Positions 7,244 to 12,811 of a stretch of 12,811 bases of DNA are shown one piece after another (positions within the stretch are counted from its first letter, which is position 1; the number at the start of each line of letters is the position of its first letter). The translations under genes were made by a program, and so were the position numbers. The notes beneath the pieces are model-generated. The model saw only the letters and a list, made by a program, of their open reading frames with translations, made no database searches and had not been told where the DNA came from. This stretch comes from Russula earlei (Eukaryota > Basidiomycota > Agaricomycetes > Russulales > Russulaceae), in the NCBI GenBank assembly GCA_025769875.1, contig JAGFNK010001219.1, positions 1-12,811 on the forward strand. The letters are read 5' to 3'.

Positions 7244-8656
7244 TTATTGCTTATTGAAACGCTTACTGGTTTCAAAAGCGGATATGTATTCATTATAAGA
7301 TGATAGCTGCGTTTCATACTGTTTTAAGTAATAATAATTTACAGTAGCTACTTCTTCAATGTACATGTTCTGTATAAACTGTAATAATGTGTTGTAATTT
7401 TCCTTCCGGTAAGGGGCCGGCATATCGGCCACTTTGCTAAATGTATGATTCTTTTGTGCAGCAGCAATGCCATTAAAAGCTTTGCCGATAATAGCTATCA
7501 AAAAAGGATCTCCAGGCTTGTTATTTAATATTTCCAACGCATTGAACAAGCATAATGAATATTGTGAGGAGGTGTAATAATACCAAACGGTTTCATAAGG
7601 CAATACTTGCTGCAGGTGGTAAAAAGCAGCTTTATCTACCATGTCTTTTTTCCTTGTTACGTCCCGGTATTGATTCACGGCAGCCTGTAAAGCAATAATT
7701 CTTATCTTACAATCGGGGTGTGTTTTTAGCGAATCTTCCAATTCCTTATCCGTTTCCAGGTTGGCATATCCGCCCAATAATCCCTCTTCTTTCCGGGTCC
7801 ATCTTTGTTTAAAGGGATATTCTTTGCTGTTAAATTGCTGTTGCAGAAATCCGGCAGTATGAAAAGTATCTACATCTACCGAATCCAGCAATACCAGGCA
7901 AGTCAATGCCTCATGTACATCAAAATTCGTGTTCTTCATAAAAACAAGGCCCATAGAATCAGCCTCGCTCTCATGATCGCGGCTATGGCGCTTGCTGGTG
8001 AAAGTCATGCCTTTTAACAGCTTCTCCAGTTGCTCTCTTTTCTGGAATTCCGTATTCTTGATCTTCGATAATTTTTCCTGTGTTTCCTTAGAGTATAAGG
8101 TATTTACGTATTTATTGATGCTGTTATCGCTATGTTTTAAATACAGGTGTGCCAGTTCATGACATAATATAAATACCACCTGGCTTTCATTATCCAGTTT
8201 AGTAAAGAGCCCTATGTTAAATATGATCACCCCCTCTCCTACACTGGCTGCATTGGGATCAGCCGTTTTGGCAAAGTAAAAATGAATAGGAAGCGGCTGT
8301 AATACCGGGTTGGCTTTTATAATTTCGGCGGTAAGTGCATTAAGATATGCTATAGCCTCAGGAGAGGAAGTTAACAGTTCGCGTTTATCGAACATCTCTT
8401 TCACGTTGTCAAACCTTTCCTTATAAATATCTGCTATGTATTTCTTGTTTTCCCCCTGTAAGACTTTGGTTTCGCCAGTGTAATATTCGGTAACCTTGGC
8501 GAAAGTTTTGGCTAATGCGATCGTATCATCTTTCAATGGGGTAAATACAAAGGCATTCTGAGCTCTTACAAAATAAGTTGTTACGATAAGGGTGCCCACC
8601 AGGCATAGCCTGCGTAGTAAAGCACATACATTTGTGTGGCAGTAAAAGGGTTGCAT
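7244..8656 (-). CDS. Secreted M48-family zinc metalloprotease
   Basis: 470 residues. The N-terminus has a hydrophobic stretch (about residues 14-31, LRRLCLVGTLIVTTYFVRAQ) that reads as a signal peptide ending at AQ, so the enzyme should work in the periplasm or at the envelope. The gluzincin zinc site is complete: HELAH (166-170) in the context VVFILCHELAHLYLKH, and the downstream ligand Glu229 in HESEADSMG (228-236). The segment ASVGEGVIIFNIGLFTKL before it is the strand that lines the M48 active-site cleft. The C-terminal half (about 260-470) is α-helical in character and not assignable by eye. Related periplasmic M48 proteins such as BepA degrade or refold misassembled outer-membrane proteins; a similar quality-control role is plausible but inferred. 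The ATG at 8656 is the only one ahead of the signal peptide and lies just beyond the terminator of the upstream gene. Confidence 0.9.
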   Translation of the reverse strand: MQPFYCHTNVCALLRRLCLVGTLIVTTYFVRAQNAFVFTPLKDDTIALAKTFAKVTEYYTGETKVLQGENKKYIADIYKERFDNVKEMFDKRELLTSSPEAIAYLNALTAEIIKANPVLQPLPIHFYFAKTADPNAASVGEGVIIFNIGLFTKLDNESQVVFILCHELAHLYLKHSDNSINKYVNTLYSKETQEKLSKIKNTEFQKREQLEKLLKGMTFTSKRHSRDHESEADSMGLVFMKNTNFDVHEALTCLVLLDSVDVDTFHTAGFLQQQFNSKEYPFKQRWTRKEEGLLGGYANLETDKELEDSLKTHPDCKIRIIALQAAVNQYRDVTRKKDMVDKAAFYHLQQVLPYETVWYYYTSSQYSLCLFNALEILNNKPGDPFLIAIIGKAFNGIAAAQKNHTFSKVADMPAPYRKENYNTLLQFIQNMYIEEVATVNYYYLKQYETQLSSYNEYISAFETSKRFNKQ

Positions 8657-8658
8657 TC

Positions 8659-8691
8659 AGATGAAAAAGGGCTTGGGTTTAGGACAGCCCT
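8659..8691 (-). terminator. Terminator of the ABM monooxygenase gene, abutting the M48 start
   Basis: On the minus strand AGGGCT and AGCCCT (plus-strand 8686-8691 and 8668-8673) form a six-base stem with a 12-base loop, followed by a T-run and then the ATG of the M48 gene at 8656 within eight bases. The stem is short and the loop large, so termination may be partial. A near-consensus -7 element (TATATTTA, 8691-8698) overlaps its upstream edge. Confidence 0.5.
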
Positions 8692-8710
8692 AAATATAGG
8701 GACAATTTCC

Positions 8711-9025
8711 TTACCGGTAACCATAATCCCTTTCTACCAGGCAGATCCGTGTTTTATAGGTGCTGTACCATTGCGCCCTCCCCTGTTGTTGTGCAAACAA
8801 ATGCTCTGTATGCTGTTTCCAGTTACGAATGGCTTCGAGACTTTCCCAGTACGATACGGTAATGCCTATCCCCTCCCGTGCACTCTCATGCCCCAGGTAA
8901 CCTGGTTGTTGTTGTGCCAATACAACCATTCGGTCGGACATCTCTGCATAGCCGGCATCTTCCGGTGTTCTGAGGGAAGTAAAGATCACTGCATAATAAG
9001 GAGGTTTGGGTGTAGAAGCGATCAT
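8711..9025 (-). CDS. Antibiotic biosynthesis monooxygenase (ABM) domain protein
   Basis: 104 residues from the ATG at 9025, the size of a single ferredoxin-like ABM domain. Family marks: PYYAVIFTSLRT as the first strand, the helix YAEMSDRMVVLAQQQPGYLG, then ESAREGIGITVSYWESLEAIRNWK and the closing YKTRICLVERDYG. Such proteins act as homodimers; known members are cofactor-free monooxygenases of polyketides, quinol monooxygenases and haem-degrading enzymes, and many are uncharacterised housekeeping proteins, so no substrate is assigned. There is no signal peptide, so the protein is cytosolic. The longer frame to 9088 is rejected because its 21 extra residues do not belong to the fold. It has a terminator on either side (the OmpA one upstream, its own downstream), so it is probably transcribed alone. 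Confidence 0.88.
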   Translation of the reverse strand: MIASTPKPPYYAVIFTSLRTPEDAGYAEMSDRMVVLAQQQPGYLGHESAREGIGITVSYWESLEAIRNWKQHTEHLFAQQQGRAQWYSTYKTRICLVERDYGYR

Positions 9026-9043
9026 ACGGGAGCGATTTATTTC

Positions 9044-9051
9044 CGAAGATA
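9044..9051 (-). promoter_or_regulatory. Weak candidate promoter for the ABM gene
   Basis: The minus strand reads TATCTTCG (one mismatch to TAnnTTTG), with TTGG (plus CCAA, 9073-9076) 21 bases upstream as a possible -33 element. It lies between the OmpA terminator and the ABM start, where a promoter is needed. The match is weak. Confidence 0.25.
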
Positions 9052-9112
9052 CTAAATGCCCTTTATCTTGTACCAATGGCCAATACAATATCCCTGTTGA
9101 CTATTAAAAAGA

Positions 9113-9144
9113 AAAGGCTTGCAGGCTGATGCCTGCAAACCTTT
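9113..9144 (-). terminator. Rho-independent terminator of the OmpA-family gene
   Basis: AAAGGCTTGCAGGC (9113-9126) pairs with GCCTGCAAACCTTT (9131-9144) over 14 positions with a four-base TGAT loop. The single C·A mismatch on plus becomes a U·G pair in minus-strand RNA, and on that strand the hairpin runs into TTTTCTTTTT. It lies 50 bases past the OmpA stop at 9194. Confidence 0.88.
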
Positions 9145-9193
9145 CTTATACTTCTCCCCTGTTAACTAGAAGCTATGTTTCATTGATCATTGA

Positions 9194-10603
9194 TCAATAT
9201 AATGTAAACTCTACACGCCTGTTCTTTTGGCGGCCTTCTTCTGTTTTATTGGTAGCGATAGGTTGCATTTTACCATACCCTACGGCTTCAATACGTGCGT
9301 TATTAACCCCTTGTGAAACGAGGTAGGTTTTGATGGATTCAGCCCTGTCTTTCGAAAGCTTCATATTGGCGGCATCAGAGCCTATGGCGTCTGTATGACC
9401 GGCCAGTTTGAGACTGAAGCCTTTCTTCACCATCATAGCAGCCACTTTATCCAGGTAGGGTAAAGACCTGTCGCGGATGGAGGCTTTACCGAAATCAAAT
9501 TCCAGGTTTCGGATCGCTTCGCTAACCACTTTTTTATCTTCTTCTGTAATTACGTAAGTATTGTTGTATACTTTGATAACAGTATCCTTGGCAGGGGCAG
9601 TAACCGGTAAAGGACAACCTGCACCATCTACTTTTATTCCCTGTGGTGTACCGGGGCATTTATCAAAGAAGTCGGCTACCCCATCACCATCCGAGTCTAT
9701 CTTCATACTGTTCAGGTTATCCCTTAAAGTATTGATCTCTGCCAAACGCCTGTTGTATCGTTCTTCACTGGCGGCTAATGAAGCGCGCATAGCATCGTTC
9801 TCATCTTTCATGTTTTTCGCCAATTGTGCCGGTGCATTGTGCCTGGCCAACTGCGGTTTGGTGGTATTGCCCAAAGCGAACTCTAAACCAATGTGTGCGT
9901 ATGAGAATTTATCAGCGAAATAAGGAGACGCCTCATACCCATCCAGGTTGTCGGCATCTACATAGGCCATGGTATAACCCAGGTCGAGATTGATGCTGCG
10001 TGAGAGGTTTGCTTTGATACCGATGCCAACAGGAATATAAAATTCTGTAACACTACTTCCGTCTGATTTGAAATCGACCGTGGTACCGGTATTTTTCCTG
10101 GTCATGGTAGGATTAAAATTAACAGCGCCTCCTCCTAGCGAAATATACGGTTGGATGGCGGTATGTAACTGCGACCAATTGATATTACCAATAGTAATAA
10201 CACCACTTAAGCTGGTTGCCCAGTGTATTTCGGTTTTGAAAGACTGGTAAGGACCTGGCGGGGTAACCCCTGACCATAATTTATCATCATTACCCTGTAG
10301 TGTACCACGCAGGAAATCTGCCTGGATGCCGAGTGTATGTGATAGCTGGTATTTGATGTATCCTCCATAGCCCAGTTCGGGTAACCATTTGGAGAAATCG
10401 TTGTGGCCACCGGTAGCAGCAAAGGGAGCCATTGCTCCTGCATGCAGCCCGATTGACCATTTCCTGAAGCCCTGGTTGCCGGAAAAAAGCGGTGGGGCTA
10501 TAATCGTTGAAGTGTGTTTTGTTGTGTCCTGTGCAAAATTTTCCGTCGTACCTACAGATGCGAGAAAAAATAAACAGGCGAATTTCAGATAGATGTTTGC
10601 CAT
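9194..10603 (-). CDS. OmpA-family outer-membrane protein: β-barrel, thrombospondin type 3 motif, peptidoglycan-binding OmpA domain
   Basis: 469 residues. A signal peptide (1-25, ending ENFAQD) precedes an outer-membrane β-barrel of about residues 47-245, with alternating strands such as WSIGLHAGAMAPF, GIQADFLRGT and YIPVGIGIKANL, ending in AHIGLEFALG. A charged helical linker (about 262-300, NMKDENDAMRASLAASEERY) leads to a calcium-binding thrombospondin type 3 motif, DSDGDGVADFFDKCPGTPQG (303-322). The OmpA domain (about 366-469) contains LEFDFGKASI, LAGHTDAIGSDAANMKLSKD, RIEAVGYGKMQP and the terminal NRRVEF, with the Asp and Arg that bind diaminopimelate in peptidoglycan. It therefore anchors the outer membrane to the cell wall, probably as an abundant structural porin-like protein. 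It follows the WXXGXW gene by 123 bases, a gap with no hairpin and no exact promoter consensus, so both read-through and separate transcription are possible. Confidence 0.95.
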   Translation of the reverse strand: MANIYLKFACLFFLASVGTTENFAQDTTKHTSTIIAPPLFSGNQGFRKWSIGLHAGAMAPFAATGGHNDFSKWLPELGYGGYIKYQLSHTLGIQADFLRGTLQGNDDKLWSGVTPPGPYQSFKTEIHWATSLSGVITIGNINWSQLHTAIQPYISLGGGAVNFNPTMTRKNTGTTVDFKSDGSSVTEFYIPVGIGIKANLSRSINLDLGYTMAYVDADNLDGYEASPYFADKFSYAHIGLEFALGNTTKPQLARHNAPAQLAKNMKDENDAMRASLAASEERYNRRLAEINTLRDNLNSMKIDSDGDGVADFFDKCPGTPQGIKVDGAGCPLPVTAPAKDTVIKVYNNTYVITEEDKKVVSEAIRNLEFDFGKASIRDRSLPYLDKVAAMMVKKGFSLKLAGHTDAIGSDAANMKLSKDRAESIKTYLVSQGVNNARIEAVGYGKMQPIATNKTEEGRQKNRRVEFTLY

Positions 10604-10726
10604 AACTGTTGTTTAACCTACTAGCTACCCTTTTGCAGGTAAGTAATAATGAGCAAAGGTCTATACAGTTCAGGCGCTTATCGTTATACAATTGCACCTT
10701 TCCATTACATGATTCACACATTGTGG

Positions 10727-11662
10727 TTATCCATGGTGAGGTTCTGGGTGCGATTCTTCATGATGCTGTTGGGCAGGCGCCGGTGCATGCTGTTGTTGTT
10801 GAGGAGCATGTTGTTGTTGTTGAGGAGCATGCTGCTGTGGTGTATGCTGCTGCACATGTTGTTGTTGCTGAGGAGCATGTTGTTGGGGACGGCTTTGTGG
10901 TGCCTGGTGATTTGTGTTTGAAGGATGATTGGCTGCAACAGCATTGGGCGCATGCCCCTGCTGGTTGAAGCGATGCCCGCCAACAGTGTTCATAGTAGCC
11001 GTTACCGGGCGGCCGTGATTTACTGAAGCGAACTGGCTTTTATCATGGCCAGCCATCTGTTGATGGGAAGCCTGTTCAGATGTGGGAGCCACATGGTGTT
11101 CCTGCATAGCCGATTGTTCCCTGGCATTTGGCCTGGCTGCTATGCCACCGGGACCTCCGTTGAAACTGGTGTGGCGATTATTGCCATTTACAATTACGGT
11201 ACGGTCAACATAAGTATTGTGTACAATAGTCCTGTTTACATTTACCACGGCAGTGTTGTACCTGAAAGAACCACCTTCCCATCTTCCGCCGCCAAAACCA
11301 GACCCGCCGTATCCATACCCATAGTTAACGCCGCCATAAAAACCAACCTGTGATCCCCAATAGCCATTATGCCATCCATAAATGCCACCGACAAAACCCC
11401 AATAAGAGGGTGTCCACAGGAACCCGATTTGCGGGGGACGTACCCATACACCGGGAACCCAGTAATAGCCGCCATCGTAAGCCCAATAGCCGGGTGTCCA
11501 CATATAACCATCTGCGGGGCAGGGAGGTTGTGTATACACGGGTAATTCAGGTGGCGCTATATTGGCCGAGATACTTACGCCTACCTCAATCTGCGCAGAT
11601 ACTACTGAAGGTGACAGGAAAACAAGTATAGACAAGGCTACAATAAACTTTGCTTTTTTCAT
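10727..11662 (-). CDS. Secreted WXXGXW-repeat protein with Gln/His-rich repetitive tail
   Basis: 311 residues. A signal peptide (1-24, MKKAKFIVALSILVF...VVSAQ) precedes four W-x4-W repeats: Trp55/60, 68/73, 83/88 and 97/102. The first, second and fourth fit WxxGxW; the third has Ser for Gly (WTPSYW). This is the small YXWXGXW/WXXGXW repeat family of exported proteins, whose role is not established. A Gly/Tyr-rich stretch (about 109-133) and a strand-like segment (AVVNVNRTIVHNTYVDRTVIVNG) follow. From about residue 253 on, the tail is built from QQQQHAP and QQHAP units and ends SHPEPHHG. The many histidines suggest binding of transition metals, by inference only. The tail is encoded by a matching DNA repeat, so its length probably varies between strains. 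It may be surface or periplasmic, possibly functioning with the OmpA protein downstream. Confidence 0.85.
   Translation of the reverse strand: MKKAKFIVALSILVFLSPSVVSAQIEVGVSISANIAPPELPVYTQPPCPADGYMWTPGYWAYDGGYYWVPGVWVRPPQIGFLWTPSYWGFVGGIYGWHNGYWGSQVGFYGGVNYGYGYGGSGFGGGRWEGGSFRYNTAVVNVNRTIVHNTYVDRTVIVNGNNRHTSFNGGPGGIAARPNAREQSAMQEHHVAPTSEQASHQQMAGHDKSQFASVNHGRPVTATMNTVGGHRFNQQGHAPNAVAANHPSNTNHQAPQSRPQQHAPQQQQHVQQHTPQQHAPQQQQHAPQQQQHAPAPAQQHHEESHPEPHHG
10772..10885. repeat. Tandem DNA repeat encoding the QQHAP/QQQQHAP tail
   Basis: Two adjacent 21-base units (10781-10801 and 10802-10822) both encode QQQQHAP, and two 15-base units (10823-10837 and 10838-10852) encode QQHAP and QQHTP; another Q4-H-A-P-like unit lies to the right. 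The plus strand is dominated by GTT/CTG triplets. The reading frame is intact, so the repeat length changes in multiples of three. Confidence 0.85.
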
Positions 11663-11714
11663 GATAGCAAAGCTTAACTGTTTCCTGTCATTTAGTGTTA
11701 CATAATCCTGTTAA

Positions 11715-11730
11715 TGAATTATACAATTCA
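11715..11730. repeat. Short palindrome TGAATT-ATAC-AATTCA
   Basis: A perfect six-base inverted repeat with a four-base spacer in the 84-base gap between the hxlR-type stop (11747) and the WXXGXW start (11662). No T-run follows, so it is a poor terminator. Its place 53 bases upstream of the WXXGXW start would suit an operator, but nothing else supports that. Confidence 0.35.
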
Positions 11731-11746
11731 CACTTTGGGAGACCCG

Positions 11747-12088
11747 TTATTTTGATTTTCGTAAATCCTGTATCCCCCATTCCTGCATTACATTGATCAC
11801 AGGCATCAAAGAGAGTCCATATTCAGTGACTTTGTATTCTACCCTGGGTGGCATTTCCGCATACACGATGCGTTCGAGGATCGCATCTTCTTCCAGTTCT
11901 CTTAACTGGTTTACCAGCATTTGTTTACTGATGGCGGGCATGGCTTTTTGCAGCAGGCTAAAGCGGTTGCAGTTTTTGCTGACTGCGTAGATGATCATGA
12001 TCTTCCACTTGCCGCCAATCTTGTTAAGGCAATGGGTAACGGGACAATTATTGGGATTAAAATCTTTGTTCTTTCGGGTATTGGCCAT
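11747..12088 (-). CDS. HxlR-family winged-helix transcriptional regulator
   Basis: 113 residues, the usual length. The family opening NCPVTHCLNKIGGKWKIMII (14-33) is present, followed by the DNA-recognition region FSLLQKAMPAISKQMLVNQLRELEEDAIL and the wing PPRVEYKVTEYG. Members bind DNA as dimers. Some, such as YodB and HypR of Bacillus, sense quinones, aldehydes or disulfide stress through a conserved N-terminal cysteine; Cys15 occupies that place and Cys20 is a possible partner. The gene is divergent from the gene at 12175 across 86 bases, the classical layout of a member that controls its neighbour. The divergent region holds an inverted repeat that could be its operator. A TACATTTT element (12098-12105) lies nine bases ahead of the ATG. 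Confidence 0.94.
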   Translation of the reverse strand: MANTRKNKDFNPNNCPVTHCLNKIGGKWKIMIIYAVSKNCNRFSLLQKAMPAISKQMLVNQLRELEEDAILERIVYAEMPPRVEYKVTEYGLSLMPVINVMQEWGIQDLRKSK

Positions 12089-12097
12089 TGGTCTATA

Positions 12098-12132
12098 AAA
12101 ATGTACTATCCATCTTTTAGTGGACTATGCAT
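12098..12132. promoter_or_regulatory. Candidate HxlR operator and hxlR -7 element in the divergent gap
   Basis: ATGTACTATCC (12101-12111) and GGACTATGCAT (12122-12132) form an imperfect inverted repeat, seven of eleven positions, around a ten-base spacer; ACTAT also occurs as a direct repeat in the two arms. On the minus strand TACATTTT (12098-12105, one mismatch to TAnnTTTG) overlaps the left arm, so a bound dimer would block hxlR transcription. Geometry and overlap are suggestive; the match quality is modest. Confidence 0.35.
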
Positions 12133-12174
12133 AATAACCAGACGAATATAACAACTTTGTAAAAAACAATCCAT

Positions 12175-12759
12175 ATGGCCATGACAGCGGCAGCAACCAA
12201 ACAGTTTATACAAGGTGGAGAATGGGCAAGTATTGCGGTGGAATTACGACCTGTAAAAGATAGAACAGGTACCGGTAACATACAGCCATTCTATTGTAGC
12301 AGGACTTTCCGGTTCTTCCCGGATGATACCTTTGAATGTGGTGTGATCAATTATGCGGATGCGGGTGGTAAGGTTCCCCTGGTGAGGATCGTTATTAAGG
12401 GACATAATGTATGGCAGGGTGATCATCCTGTTGCGCCGGGCGCTCAAAGCCTGGATTATATTGCTGATATCGCCTATGAAGTAACGCCTTTGATCCAGGG
12501 ATTTGCAGATGCGATCAACAAAGCTCCCACCAACGGGTTGAACCTCTGGGAAGTGAATGTGATGCAGGATATTAAAGGAAAAGCATTTCCTGCATTCGGC
12601 CTTTTTGATGGGCAGATCTATGTGGATTATGACCTGGTGTATACCTGTAATGATCTCCTCTTTATGGGTAGCAAGCATGTAGATGGCCGTGCTTTTGATA
12701 CGCCGGAGAACAGGCCTACTAATTTACAGATACCGTTGATGAGGCATACAAAGGATTAA
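12175..12759 (+). CDS. Unrecognised 194-residue cytosolic protein divergent from hxlR
   Basis: I do not recognise this family with confidence. It has no signal peptide and no transmembrane helix. The N-terminal part (GGEWASIAVELRP, then IQPFYCSRTFRFFPDDTFECGVINYAD) has the short hydrophobic strands and the Trp after Gly seen in calycin/lipocalin-like small-molecule binders, but that is only a textural resemblance. A helix-like middle (LDYIADIAYEVTPLIQGFADAINKA) is followed by more strands (PAFGLFDGQIYVDYDLVYTCNDLLFMGSKHVDGRAFD) and an Arg/Pro-rich close. It contains only two cysteines. The ATG at 12175 and a second ATG two codons on are both possible starts; no clear ribosome binding site distinguishes them. 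Its position opposite an HxlR regulator makes it the likely regulated target, perhaps dealing with a reactive or toxic compound. Confidence 0.75.
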   Translation: MAMTAAATKQFIQGGEWASIAVELRPVKDRTGTGNIQPFYCSRTFRFFPDDTFECGVINYADAGGKVPLVRIVIKGHNVWQGDHPVAPGAQSLDYIADIAYEVTPLIQGFADAINKAPTNGLNLWEVNVMQDIKGKAFPAFGLFDGQIYVDYDLVYTCNDLLFMGSKHVDGRAFDTPENRPTNLQIPLMRHTKD

Positions 12760-12811
12760 CATTTCTATTCGCAGTATTGAGTCACTGGTTAAACGTTTTG
12801 CAGCAAGTAAA

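Noticed and set aside
5625..8656. A defence or toxin-antitoxin system built around the M48 protease
   Set aside because: Both proteins have signal peptides and no nuclease, ATPase, antitoxin or sensor domain is nearby; envelope housekeeping explains them better.
10772..10885. CRISPR-like repeat array
   Set aside because: The units are directly adjacent with no spacers, are in frame, and encode protein.
10649..10921. Plus-strand frame encoding a Leu/Met-rich peptide that looks like a multi-pass membrane protein
   Set aside because: It is the complement of the Gln/His repeat of the WXXGXW gene; GTT/CTG triplets give Leu runs in this frame. It lacks an independent start context and the minus frame has a signal peptide and family motifs.
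10714..10983. Minus-strand Asn/Met-rich 89-residue frame
   Set aside because: An out-of-frame shadow of the same CAA/CAG-rich repeat, fully inside the WXXGXW gene.
12760..12811. Start of another gene at the right edge
   Set aside because: Only 52 bases remain, with no start codon followed by a recognisable motif.

Overview
The window looks like ordinary chromosomal DNA from a Bacteroidota bacterium, most likely of the Chitinophagaceae type (Chitinophaga/Niastella relatives). This is inferred from the moderate GC content, the absence of clear Shine-Dalgarno sequences, TAnnTTTG-like -7 elements, the many secreted proteins whose signal peptides end in ...AQ, and families typical of the phylum (SUMF1-domain secreted protein, OmpA with a thrombospondin type 3 calcium motif, WXXGXW-repeat protein). 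No phage, transposase, CRISPR array, rRNA or tRNA gene is visible.

Layout, left to right. (1) 1-1015, minus: an iron-sulfur L-serine dehydratase gene that runs off the left edge and carries a one-base frameshift near 637-640. (2) 1151-2341, plus: a class I aspartate-type aminotransferase, divergent from the dehydratase. (3) 2356-2426: a 71-nt imperfect palindrome built from CACGAAT units between two convergent genes. (4) 2430-4568, minus: a secreted SUMF1-domain protein, preceded by a Gfo/Idh/MocA oxidoreductase with its own terminator. (5) 4612-5556, plus: a stand-alone RlmK-type 23S rRNA methyltransferase. (6) 5561-5595: a terminator shared by convergent genes. (7) 5625-12088, minus: a run of six genes: an uncharacterised secreted protein, a periplasmic M48 metalloprotease, an ABM-fold monooxygenase, an OmpA-family outer-membrane protein, a WXXGXW-repeat secreted protein with a Gln/His-rich tail, and an HxlR regulator. 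(8) 12175-12759, plus: an unrecognised 194-residue protein divergent from the HxlR gene.

How the genes may work together. The left part is central amino-acid metabolism (serine deamination, transamination) plus a sugar/diol-type oxidoreductase and rRNA modification; these look like independent units. The right part is rich in envelope proteins: four consecutive secreted or outer-membrane products broken only by the small cytosolic monooxygenase. Hairpins after the oxidoreductase, secreted-protein, monooxygenase and OmpA genes divide the minus strand into short transcripts. The HxlR gene and its divergent neighbour form the standard regulator-target arrangement. No stretch longer than 300 bases lacks a gene. 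I do not see convincing evidence for a new multi-gene system. The observations most worth checking are the frameshifted serine dehydratase, the CACGAAT palindrome, the strand polarity written into the terminator stems, and the orphan gene next to hxlR.
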